Positions 1 to 6,645 of a stretch of 12,044 bases of DNA are shown in pieces (within the stretch, counting starts at the first letter, position 1; each line of letters begins with the position of its first letter). Position numbers and translations under genes: made by a program. This DNA comes from Chloroflexota bacterium (lineage in GTDB: Bacteria; Chloroflexota; Limnocylindria; Limnocylindrales; CSP1-4), in contig JANYAA010000335.1 in the NCBI GenBank assembly GCA_025355255.1, positions 1 to 12,044 on the forward strand. Reading direction: 5' to 3'. The notes beneath the pieces are model-generated. The model worked only from the letters and a program-made list of their open reading frames with translations, was not told the origin of the DNA and ran no database searches.

Positions 1-1368
1 ATCGACAAGGACCTGATCGTCCGAGTGGCGCGCGCGTACGCCTCCGCGGGGCCCGCGGCGATCCTCATGGGTGGCGGGTCAAACCACTGGTACCACGGGG
101 ACCTGACCGGTCGCGCCTTCGCGCTGCTCGCGGCGCTCACGGGCAACATCGGCCGGTCGGGCGGAGGGTTCTCCGTCTACGTCGGGCAGTACAAGGTCCG
201 GGTGGATACCTCGCCCTGGTGGAACCCGGGCGGGACAAAGGCGCACGTCGTGCCGTCGATCTACTTCGTCCGCGGGAAGACCGAAACGATGCACCCGGAC
301 GTGCCGTACCCGAAGCAGGGCTGGCACGCCCTAGTCTGCACGTTCGCCAACATGTTTGTGCAGGCGATGGATGTCAACCGCCTCCATGAGACCCTGGCCG
401 GCCTAGACCTCATCGTGGTCGTCGACCACCAGATGACCGAGACCGTAAGGTGGGCGGACGTGGTCCTGCCTGCAACGACCTGGTATGAGAAGACGGACCT
501 CACGGCGACGCCGCTGCACCCGTTCCTCCAGCTCCAGCAGGCGGTCATCGAGCCAGTCGGCGAGTCGCGCTCGGAGCTCGCCATGTGGCGCGAGATCGTC
601 CGGCGCATCGACCCCGCCAAGGCGGCCGAGTTCTTCGACATGGACGAGGAGGCTGCCATCGAGGCGATCCTCGCCGCGGGCGACCGCCCCGGCGGCCCCA
701 CTGAGGGGATCACGCTGGAGATGCTCAAGGCGGGGCCCGTCCGCCTCCGCGTCCCTGACCCCGACATCCCGTTCCTCGCCCAGATCCAAGACCTCAAGCC
801 GTTCCCGCCCCGGTCGCTGCCGGCGAAGCTTGAGCAGACCCAGCCGTTCGTCCCCACTGGTCGCATCGAGTTCTACAAGGAGGAGCAGCGGTTCCGCGAC
901 CTCGGCGAGGCCGTGCCAACCCACAAGGCGCCGTTCGACGACGGCGTCCACGACCCGAAGGCCTGGCCGCTGGCGCTGCTGACGCCGCACTCGAAATGGC
1001 GGATCCACTCCTCGTACGCGAACAACGCCTGGCTCCAGGAGATCCACGGCGGCCGGCCCGAGGTGTTCATCTCGGCCGAGGACGCGTCGGCCCGGGGTAT
1101 CGAGACCGGGGATGAGATCCGGGTCTTCAATACCCGCGGCGGGGTGGTCGCCTGGGCGCGCGTCACGCCGTCCGAACAGCCAGGGTCCGTCACCCTCTAC
1201 GAGGGCTGGTGGCCGCGGCAGTTCAAGAAGGGCAAGGGCGTCAACGAGCTGACCTCGTCTGCCGTCAACCCGATCCACGAGGTCCACTTCGTGGGCAACA
1301 TGTGGGCTCCCTCCACCGGCTGGAAGGACTGCCGGTGCGAGATCGAGAAAGCGAGCTCCGCGTCATGA
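1..1368 (+). CDS. CISM molybdopterin oxidoreductase, catalytic subunit (C-terminal part)
   Basis: The frame is open to the left edge, so the N-terminal half lies outside; the GTG at 25 is an internal codon. It encodes the bis-MGD-binding catalytic subunit of a DMSO-reductase-superfamily enzyme. Visible pieces are a pterin-binding stretch ending in LTGNIGRSGGG, the DHQMTETVRWADVVLPATTW segment found in these subunits (encoded near 424-480), and a C-terminal MopB_CT beta-barrel from about 961 onward with LLTPHSKWRIHSSYANNAWL. That segment recalls NarG and related type II enzymes as well as many uncharacterised halophile and Chloroflexota homologues. The Mo ligand and the N-terminal Fe-S or Tat motifs are not in the window, so substrate (sulfur oxyanion, DMSO, nitrate, arsenic or other) cannot be named. 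The stop overlaps the next start as ATGA, and the Fe-S and NrfD genes downstream fix the complex type. Family assignment is firm; function is not. Confidence 0.9.
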   Translation: MDKDLIVRVARAYASAGPAAILMGGGSNHWYHGDLTGRAFALLAALTGNIGRSGGGFSVYVGQYKVRVDTSPWWNPGGTKAHVVPSIYFVRGKTETMHPDVPYPKQGWHALVCTFANMFVQAMDVNRLHETLAGLDLIVVVDHQMTETVRWADVVLPATTWYEKTDLTATPLHPFLQLQQAVIEPVGESRSELAMWREIVRRIDPAKAAEFFDMDEEAAIEAILAAGDRPGGPTEGITLEMLKAGPVRLRVPDPDIPFLAQIQDLKPFPPRSLPAKLEQTQPFVPTGRIEFYKEEQRFRDLGEAVPTHKAPFDDGVHDPKAWPLALLTPHSKWRIHSSYANNAWLQEIHGGRPEVFISAEDASARGIETGDEIRVFNTRGGVVAWARVTPSEQPGSVTLYEGWWPRQFKKGKGVNELTSSAVNPIHEVHFVGNMWAPSTGWKDCRCEIEKASSAS

Positions 1369-2078
1369 GCGACCCCAAGGTCTCCCCGATCGAGGCCCTG
1401 TCACCCGCCTCCCGGGCATGGGGCGAGATCGGCCCCCACTCCGACCAGCCGCAGTGGGGCATGGTGGTTGACCAAGAGCGCTGCATCGGCTGCTGGTCGT
1501 GCGCCGTCATCTGCAAGAGCGAGAACAACGTGCCGCTCGGGATGTGGTGGAACCGCATCCTCACGGAGGGCGAGGCGCTCGACCAGCCCGAGGTCACCCG
1601 CCGCGAGGGCCTCGAGATGCACTGGCTGCCCCTCGCCTGCCAGCACTGCGAGAACGCCCCGTGCGTGAAGGTCTGCCCGGTCCAGGCGACCTACCACCGC
1701 AGTGACGGCATCGTGATGCAGGACACCGACCGGTGCATCGGCTGCCGCTACTGCATGATCGCCTGCCCGTACGGCGTCCGGAACTTCAACTGGGGCGCCC
1801 CGGCGCGGCCGACGCCCCATGACACCGGCATGGTCCCCGCGCGGCCGCTCGGGACCGTCGAGAAGTGCACGATGTGCGTCCATCGTCTGGCCGAGGGCCA
1901 GGTCCCCTCCTGCGTGTGGTCGTGTCCGGCCCAGGCGCGCACCTTCGGAGACCTCAACGACGCAAACAGCCGGGTCACCACCCTCATCCGCGATCGTGAG
2001 GCCACGGTGCTCCTCGAGGAGGTCGGCACCAAGCCGTCCGTCTTCTACCTCCCGCCCCGACGGAGGTCCCCGCTGTGA
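1365..2078 (+). CDS. Four-cluster ferredoxin-type electron-transfer subunit (DmsB/NrfC/PsrB family)
   Basis: The 237-residue protein carries sixteen cysteines in the four groups of a CISM Fe-S subunit: C40-43-46-50 (CIGCWSCAVIC), C92-95-100-104, C124-127-130-134 (CIGCRYCMIAC) and C168-171-183-187. All ligands for four 4Fe-4S clusters are present; no Trp or other substitution is seen at the third position of cluster III. It would wire the molybdenum subunit to the NrfD quinone site. There is no signal peptide, as expected for a subunit exported with a Tat-bearing partner or left in the cytoplasm. The ATG at 1365 overlaps the upstream stop (ATGA). An in-frame extension upstream to 1209 lies inside the catalytic subunit and is rejected. 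The stop overlaps the GTG of the next gene, so translation is probably coupled along all three genes. Confidence 0.95.
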   Translation: MSDPKVSPIEALSPASRAWGEIGPHSDQPQWGMVVDQERCIGCWSCAVICKSENNVPLGMWWNRILTEGEALDQPEVTRREGLEMHWLPLACQHCENAPCVKVCPVQATYHRSDGIVMQDTDRCIGCRYCMIACPYGVRNFNWGAPARPTPHDTGMVPARPLGTVEKCTMCVHRLAEGQVPSCVWSCPAQARTFGDLNDANSRVTTLIRDREATVLLEEVGTKPSVFYLPPRRRSPL

Positions 2079-3340
2079 GCACCGCCGCACCCGCCCTCAG
2101 CACGAACGTCGCGCATCGCCGTCGTCCGGCACCGGCGCTCGCTGCATGGATCGTTACCCTGCTCGCACTGATGGCGGCTGGCGTCGCCGCCTTCATCTAC
2201 CAGTTCGCGAACGGCCTCGCCGTCACCGGCATGAGCAACGTCGTGATGTGGGGCCAGTACATCCTGTTCTTCATGTTCTTCGTCGGCCTATCGGCGGGCG
2301 GCCTGATCGTCGCGTCAGCCGGCCGGCTATTCGGCGTCAAGGCGTTCAAGCCCATCATGCGCCTTGCCGTCCTCGAGGCGACGGTCGCGGTGATCCTCGC
2401 GGCGACCTTCATCCTCCCAGACCTGGGTCGGCCCGAGCGTATCCTGAACATTCCTCTCTACTTCAACCCGACTTCGCCGATGATCTGGGACATCACCATC
2501 GTGAGCGTCTACATGGTGATGTCGGCCTTCTACGTCTGGCTCTACACCCGGGCCGACCTTGCCCGGCGCGGGTCCTGGCTGGCATTTGGGACCGGCACAT
2601 CGGAGCGAGCCATGCGCCGCGAGGACCGCGCCAAGGCCGTAATGGCATGGATCGCGCTCCCGGCGGCGATCATGCTGCACTCGATCACGGCGTGGATCTT
2701 CGGGCTCCAGATCAGCCGCGGCTTCTGGTACAGCTCGATCATGGCGCCCATGTTCATCACGTCGGCGCTCGTGTCTGGCATGGGGCTCGTCATCCTGCTC
2801 GCCCTCGCCCTGCGCCGGCTGGGCAGGCTCGCCTTCCCGAACGACCTGGTCGCGATGCTCGGGGGCCTCCTCGGAGTGTTCATCTGCGTCGAGGCCTTCC
2901 TGCTCCTCGCCGAGTATCTCACCGCCAGCTACCCCGGAGCACCGGAAGGAGTCGCGGTGAGGCGCATGCTCGGCGGACCCTACCTGCCCCTGTTCCTCGC
3001 CGAGGTGGTCGGCGGGCTCCTCATTCCATTCGCGATCCTCGCGACCCGCCGCCTGCGGCGGGACCCCCGCTGGGTCGGCGTGGCCGCCGCGATCGGGATC
3101 GTCGGGATCTTCGTCCACCGGCTCAACCTCGTCCTTAACGGACTCTCCTACCCGAACATCGAGCTTCCGCCCGGGTTGCCGGTCGGCCGGCCTCAGGACG
3201 GAACCTCATTCGCTGCCAGCTACTTCTACGTGCCGACGGCGATCGAGTGGATGGTCGTGCTCGGCGTCCTCGCCTTTGGCGCACTACTCTTCACGGCCGC
3301 CGTCTGGTACCTGCCGATGCAGGAGCCTGAGGAACACTAG
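2075..3340 (+). CDS. nrfD: NrfD/PsrC-family integral membrane subunit (quinone-reactive anchor)
   Basis: The 421-residue protein has about ten hydrophobic helices (roughly 23-44, 57-81, 96-114, 138-158, 186-208, 223-246, 258-283, 302-323, 333-353, 388-412), matching the long ten-TM NrfD-type rather than the eight-TM PsrC type. Family features include GGLIVASAGRLFG after helix 2, the DLGRPERILN loop after helix 3 and an HRLNLVLNGL stretch at the end of helix 9. In this family the subunit binds menaquinone or ubiquinone and anchors the Mo and Fe-S subunits; it may conserve energy. The start is the GTG at 2075, overlapping the previous stop as GTGA; the hydrophobic N-terminus follows a short basic lead (HRRRP). 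The symbol is a family label, not a claim of nitrite reduction. No TorD/NarJ-type chaperone gene follows it. Confidence 0.92.
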   Translation: MSTAAPALSTNVAHRRRPAPALAAWIVTLLALMAAGVAAFIYQFANGLAVTGMSNVVMWGQYILFFMFFVGLSAGGLIVASAGRLFGVKAFKPIMRLAVLEATVAVILAATFILPDLGRPERILNIPLYFNPTSPMIWDITIVSVYMVMSAFYVWLYTRADLARRGSWLAFGTGTSERAMRREDRAKAVMAWIALPAAIMLHSITAWIFGLQISRGFWYSSIMAPMFITSALVSGMGLVILLALALRRLGRLAFPNDLVAMLGGLLGVFICVEAFLLLAEYLTASYPGAPEGVAVRRMLGGPYLPLFLAEVVGGLLIPFAILATRRLRRDPRWVGVAAAIGIVGIFVHRLNLVLNGLSYPNIELPPGLPVGRPQDGTSFAASYFYVPTAIEWMVVLGVLAFGALLFTAAVWYLPMQEPEEH

Positions 3341-3372
3341 GCGCATCGGGCGAGCGCCGCCCAGATGAATGG

Positions 3373-3513
3373 AGGCTAACGTGGCGGGATACGGGCTGGT
3401 GCAGGACCTCCGAGCGTAGGTCGGCATCTTGTTGGACGGGATCCTGCGCCGCACCGTGCGCACTCATGGGCGACTCACCCTCACCCTCTTCGGCTCCAAC
3501 GCCGGACAGGATT
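3373..3513 (+). pseudogene. Truncated fourth operon gene: strong start interrupted by in-frame TAG
   Basis: Thirty-three bases after the nrfD-type stop, GGAGG (3371-3375) stands five bases before a GTG at 3381. The reading frame begins MAGYGLVQDLRA and meets TAG at 3417-3419. The same frame then stays open and reads VGILLDGILRRTVRTHGRL and onward until it meets the oppositely oriented hsdM scrap near 3514. A GAG to TAG change would give a continuous helix-like segment, so this looks like a nonsense-mutated and truncated gene belonging to the respiratory operon. I do not recognise the family; it does not look like TorD. A genuine 12-residue leader peptide is the alternative. Confidence 0.4.
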
Positions 3514-3645
3514 TCACGGCCACGCCAAGTTGGCGTTGCCCGCGGGGCGCCGTACGCCCAGCGCCGGTCGCCGCGCAGCAGCTCGCCCCGCCAGTCCAAG
3601 TCGCTGAAGGGCGGGTTGGCGAGGACGCAGTGGGCTCGCGGCGGG
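3514..3645 (-). pseudogene. hsdM: HsdM (type I restriction DNA methyltransferase) remnant
   Basis: The minus strand reads AHCVLANPPFSDLDW (3635 down to 3591) and then continues RGELLRGDRRWAYGAP to 3543. This is the N6-adenine methyltransferase catalytic motif NPPF of HsdM and its usual downstream block. A one-base deletion at 3541-3542 shifts the frame, and GNANLAWP followed by a stop (3540-3514) then matches the family's GNANFAW block in the correct order. Nothing of the SAM-binding motif upstream or the C-terminal half downstream is visible, and no hsdS or hsdR lies nearby. It is a short, dead fragment of a methyltransferase, read from the sequence and long-standing knowledge of the HsdM motif. 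Confidence 0.75.
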
Positions 3646-3722
3646 ACGACGCCCGGCGAGTGCGCCGGCCTGCGGCCACCTCGGGTGGGACGCTGCGATC
3701 GTTGCACACCGCCGGCGGTTCC

Positions 3723-4145
3723 CTATCGGAGCAGCACCGGCTCGAGTTTGGCGAGGGCGGCGGCGAAGAGGAGCGCGGGCTCGATGTCAGTGGCGACCCA
3801 ATGGGGCGAATCGCAGATGGCCGACCCGAGCGCCGCGGTCATCGGCACGGGCCCCGCTTCGAACTCGCGCCTGCCGGGGCGGTCGACGGCCCACAGCCCG
3901 GTGATGTCCAGGACGAGCGACCGCGACGATCCGCGCCCGAACCTCAGCCCGGTAGGCCACCCGGAAACCGGGATGTTGAACATCATGATGGTGAAGCTGA
4001 GCGCGGAGACGATCGCCAGCAGCGGGATGGTCTGGTTGTTCAGGACGGTCTTGACGCGCTGGGTGGCCAAGCCCCACGCCGGCACGGTCACGACGGCCGC
4101 GCCGACCGAGATGAGCGGGCTGAGGTAGCCGTCCGGGATGTGCAC
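3723..4145 (-). pseudogene. cbiM: CbiM/NikM cobalt/nickel permease, N-terminal remnant
   Basis: From a GTG at 4145 the minus strand reads MHIPDGYLSPL, the N-terminal signature of the S component of energy-coupling-factor cobalt/nickel transporters. His2 is a known metal ligand in that family. The match continues through the first two helices to FNIPV at about 3966. The family then has PGGTTAH, and removing one base from the AAA run at 3965-3967 restores PVPGG, but the sequence after that no longer resembles CbiM in any frame. The open frame runs to a stop at 3723 with unrecognised sequence, giving 140 residues against the usual 220 or more. A good ribosome binding site (AGGAG, plus-strand complement at 4152-4156) precedes it. 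No cbiQ, cbiN or cbiO gene is present, so this is very probably non-functional. It is divergent from a Fur-family gene. Confidence 0.75.
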
Positions 4146-4151
4146 GACGAT

Positions 4152-4156
4152 CTCCT
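4152..4156 (-). promoter_or_regulatory. Ribosome binding site of cbiM remnant
   Basis: The minus strand reads AGGAG about six bases before the GTG at 4145. It supports that GTG as the original start codon and shows the 5' end of the gene has been kept. Confidence 0.65.
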
Positions 4157-4221
4157 GCGGTTGTGTTCAAGCGTCCATTCGCTGGTTGAGGGCGTTTGGA
4201 GGCAACCGATGCGACAGATGT

Positions 4222-4238
4222 TTGCTGCAACCGCTTGC
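4222..4238. promoter_or_regulatory. Candidate Fur-family operator between cbiM remnant and fur-type gene
   Basis: TTGCTGCAA (4222-4230) is a 9-bp perfect palindrome around a central T, and it overlaps GCAA-CCGC-TTGC (4227-4238). Spaced TTGCAA-like half-sites resemble the published nickel-responsive Nur box of Streptomyces, with a four- rather than five-base gap here. The site lies 53-61 bp upstream of the repressor start and about 85 bp upstream of the cbiM start, a normal place for autoregulation and co-control. Assignment as an operator is inference. Confidence 0.35.
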
Positions 4239-4266
4239 GTTAGGGCATCGTAGGGCCAAGTGCTCC

Positions 4267-4272
4267 TATACT
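4267..4272 (+). promoter_or_regulatory. -10 element, likely leaderless promoter of the Fur-family gene
   Basis: TATACT ends ten bases before the ATG at 4283, so transcription would start at or within a few bases of the start codon. No Shine-Dalgarno is present between them. This layout is typical of leaderless mRNAs in high-GC phyla. A matching -35 is not obvious. Confidence 0.55.
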
Positions 4273-4282
4273 CCCAAACGCC

Positions 4283-4762
4283 ATGACCAGCCCCCGACCC
4301 AACCCGTCTGCCGTGATCCGGGGCGATGCCCTGTGGTCGGGCATCCGTGATGACCTCCGGGCGCGGGGCCTGCGCTGGACGCCCCAACGGCGCACCCTGG
4401 TAGAGGTCCTTTCGAAGACCCAAGGCCACGTGACCGGCGTGCAGCTGGTGGAGCGCTGCCGCGCGATTGACCCCGAGACCACGCCGTCCACGGTGTATCG
4501 GACACTTGACGTGCTTGAGGATCTCGGGCTCATCCGCCATGGTCACGGTGCGGACGGCCGCGAGGAGTTCCACGTGCTCCCGGCGGCCGAGCACGGCCAT
4601 ATCTACTGCCACAGCTGCGGCGGCACCTGGGAGATCGGCCACGACCAGGCGGCCTCGCTGCTGGAGACCCTCGCCTCTGAGCACCGGTTTACCGCGGACC
4701 TGAGCCACGTGACGATCGCCGGCCGATGCGCGGCCTGTCTCGAGGCCCCGCCCAGCGCCTGA
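4283..4762 (+). CDS. Fur-family metal-responsive transcriptional regulator
   Basis: The 159-residue protein has the whole Fur architecture. A winged helix spans about residues 15-90, with RWTPQRRTLVEVL at 31-43 and the recognition-helix signature PSTVYRTLDVLEDLGLI at 68-84. The dimerisation domain holds EHGHIYCHSC (103-112) and a second CxxC at 149-152. The two CxxC pairs form the family's structural zinc site, and His104/His106 with neighbouring residues would form the sensing site. The family includes Fur, Zur, Nur, Mur and PerR; sequence alone does not choose. The divergent cobalt/nickel permease remnant favours a nickel, cobalt or zinc sensor (Nur or Zur type) over an iron sensor, which is inference. 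The ATG at 4283 fits the -10 element just upstream. If its cbiM target is dead, the regulator must serve other loci. Confidence 0.92.
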   Translation: MTSPRPNPSAVIRGDALWSGIRDDLRARGLRWTPQRRTLVEVLSKTQGHVTGVQLVERCRAIDPETTPSTVYRTLDVLEDLGLIRHGHGADGREEFHVLPAAEHGHIYCHSCGGTWEIGHDQAASLLETLASEHRFTADLSHVTIAGRCAACLEAPPSA

Positions 4763-4807
4763 GCGACGTCGGCCTGCGCCCGGGTCGTCCTGCGGCGGGG
4801 TTTGGCA

Positions 4808-5014
4808 CCAGCCACCTGCTGGCTCAGCATCCCGGGTGCTAACCGCGCGCTACATCCTGCAGCCGCTCCCCGCCACGAGCGGCGGCCTGGCACCAATCAG
4901 GGTGCATCTGCCCCATCTGCGGCCCAGCCAGCATCGGCGATGCTGCGGCGTGCGATAGGCGCCTTGCCAGACGCTGCCCGCCGCGAAATTCGTGCGGCTA
5001 GCACCGGGGGTGCT
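4808..5014. repeat. Cluster of short hairpins with shared AGCAYC...GRTGCT pattern
   Basis: This stretch after the Fur-family stop has no convincing gene. Stem-loops seen: 4808-4822 (CCAGC/GCTGG), 4826-4840 (AGCAtCCCGGGtGCT, near-perfect), 4862-4883 (GCCGCTC/GAGCGGC, perfect 7 bp), 4890-4905 (GCACC/GGTGC), 4929-4945 (CAGCATCG/CGATGCTG, perfect 8 bp), 4980-4998 (GCCGC/GCGGC) and 5000-5014 (AGCACC/GGTGCT, perfect 6 bp). The copies at 4930 and 5000 are 70 bp apart and both run on into TGCTGCGGCG(T/G)GCG, so they look like divergent copies of one element. REP-like elements, a structured RNA, or stacked terminators between two convergent genes are all possible. Confidence 0.5.
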
Positions 5015-5039
5015 GCGGCGGGCGCATACGGGCGACGAG

Positions 5040-5084
5040 CGCGAACAAACGAGAAACGGCCCCAGAGCCGAAGCCCAGGGCCGT
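5040..5084 (-). terminator. Intrinsic terminator of the minus-strand zinc-ribbon gene
   Basis: Read on the minus strand, ACGGCCC (5084-5078) pairs with GGGCCGT (5062-5056). The stem continues inward as GGGC/GCTC (one G-T pair) closed by a TTCG tetraloop, and it is followed by TTTCTCGTTTGTTCGC. The stable tetraloop and T-rich tail on this strand only make it a directional terminator for the gene ending at 5198. Confidence 0.8.
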
Positions 5085-5197
5085 GACGCGGTTCGAGGCT
5101 CAGTACTGGAAGAGCAGCATCGAGCCAGCGTTCGGCCGAAACAGCAACGGCGCCGGGGGGTTGCCCGACGCCGCTACGGCCTGCCTCAACGGTCGAC

Positions 5198-6399
5198 TTA
5201 CTGGTTGATCTTGATGTTCTGGATCACCGTGCCGAGGATCTTGGCATTGGCGTCAAACGTCGCCCCCGGTTTCCCGATCACCGAAAGCGTGAGCGTAGGC
5301 GTGGCGCCGCGGTTCACCACCACCACCAGCTCGTCGGTACCGGCGGCCAAGAGGCCGTTGCCCGTGTGGCGCACATCGATCGCCGTTGCGTCGAGGCCGT
5401 CCACGGTGCCAGTCTGGGAGTCCAGCAGCTCGTAGAGGTCGGTGTTGGTCTTGAAGTCCGAGACCACCGCTGCATATGCGCGGTTGTCCTGGGCGATCTG
5501 GATCGCCACGGGCGGCAGCTCGGAGTTGAGCACGATCTTGATCGGTTTGGGATCGAAGAGCATGCAGTTCCACTCTGGGTACTCGGTGACCGTCTTCCAG
5601 GCAGCCGGGTAGCTGACCGTGATGCCCGCGGCGGCGTTGCTGCAGGTGGCAAGGTCGCCCGCGCCACCGGACGCGCTCGCGGTGGGCGCCGCGCTCGTCG
5701 CCGCCGTGGGTCCCGCACTTGCGCCGCTCGAGCCGCCGGGCTCAACCGAGATGAGTGGCGCTGGCGTGGTGGAACTGGCGGGGCTGGCGGAGCTGCTCGG
5801 CTTGGGCGACAGGAGCGCAGAGCCGGGCGTCGGCGAGGCCTTGGCACCCACCGGAAACCACGAGGGCTTGGCGATGAAGCCATAGGCAAGCACGCCGACG
5901 ATCAGCAGGACGAGCAGGATCAGGATGGTCTTGCCGCAGCCACCGCCCTTCTTGGGCGGCGGAGCGCTCAAGCCGGGCTGGCCCTGCGGTGCCCAAGCTG
6001 GCGGCGGAGCGCCCCAGCCGGGCTGGCCTTGCGGGAACTGTTGGCCCCATGCCTGCTGCGGGGGCTGCTGGCCCCCGGCTGCTGCGGAGCGCCCGAAGCG
6101 GGAGGCGGAGGCTGCTGCGGCATCAGCTGTGGCGGCTGCATCGGCTGCTGCGGGGGCGGGCCCCACGCGGGAGGCGGTGGCTGTTGGCCCCATGCCTGCT
6201 GCGGGGGCTGCTGGGGCGGCACCTGCTGGGGCGGCTGCGGTACGCCCCAGGCCGGAGGGGCTGGCTGCTGCGGCGGCTGACCCCAGCCCGGGGCGGGCGC
6301 ACCGGCCGCCGCCAGCGGGGCACCGCAGACTTCACAGAAGCCCTCGCCCGAGAACAGCGCAGGGTGACCGTTGGGGCACCAGCGGATTTGATCTGTCAT
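5198..6399 (-). CDS. Zinc-ribbon, Pro/Gln-rich, single-TM surface protein; frameshift at 6072-6076
   Basis: The gene starts at ATG 6399 behind a clear GGAGG (complement at 6405-6409). The first frame gives an N-terminal zinc ribbon (C8, H12, C22, C25; WCPNGH...FCEVCG) and a Pro/Gln/Trp/Ala-rich repeat. The second frame, open from 6193 to 5198, gives more of the same repeat, a KKGGGCGK stop-transfer basic patch, one membrane helix (KTILILLVLLIVGVLAYGF), a Ser/Pro/Thr/Ala linker and a C-terminal extracytoplasmic domain of about 140 residues with two cysteines (ATCSN and NCMLF) that could pair. One extra base in the C5 run at 6072-6076 joins the two frames into a protein of about 400 residues. 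The repeat peptide QQPPQQAWGQQ occurs on both sides of the slip in different frames, which strongly supports one original gene. The C-terminal domain recalls PsbP/Mog1-like folds, but I do not recognise a family. Function is unknown. Confidence 0.75.
6038..6214. repeat. 34-bp exact direct repeat within the zinc-ribbon gene
   Basis: Positions 6038-6071 and 6181-6214 are identical over 34 bases, starting CTGTTGGCCCCATGCCTGCT. The copies are 143 bp apart, one base short of a multiple of three. On the minus strand both encode QQPPQQAWGQQ, but only in two different frames, which locates a single-base loss between or beside them. Confidence 0.85.
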
Positions 6400-6645
6400 G
6401 CGAACCTCCGTTCCCCGGTCTGCCGGGTCCCGCCGCAGCGCAGGACGCCGTCGGACGACCTCGCGAGCACGCGCACCTCATGATCGCGCGACCTTGGGTC
6501 AGAGTGTCAGCCGATTCCGTGCCGGACCGAAGGGCCACAACGCAGCATCCGGCCCGCCGCACCGCAACGAGCAGAGCACGTCGGCCTGGCGTCGGCCGCC
6601 GGTGTGGACGTTCCCGGGGAGCCCCACGCCACGTCTGGCAGCCCG

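Noticed and set aside
403..1287. Long open frames antisense to the catalytic subunit, and similar long frames opposite NrfD, the kinase and the regulator
   Set aside because: Composition is Arg/Ala/Gly-rich mirror coding expected from high-GC genes, with no domain and no start signals.
3429..4253. Plus-strand frame of 274 codons across the decayed region
   Set aside because: It is antisense to the recognisable HsdM and CbiM remnants and has shadow composition; only its first codons, before about 3514, look protein-like.
4808..5014. CRISPR-like array
   Set aside because: The repeated units are short, imperfect hairpins at uneven spacing (40, 70 and 104 bp), not identical repeats with uniform spacers, and no cas gene is nearby.
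5088..5105. GGTTCGAGGCTC resembling a tRNA T-loop
   Set aside because: No matching T-stem, anticodon arm or acceptor stem around it on either strand.
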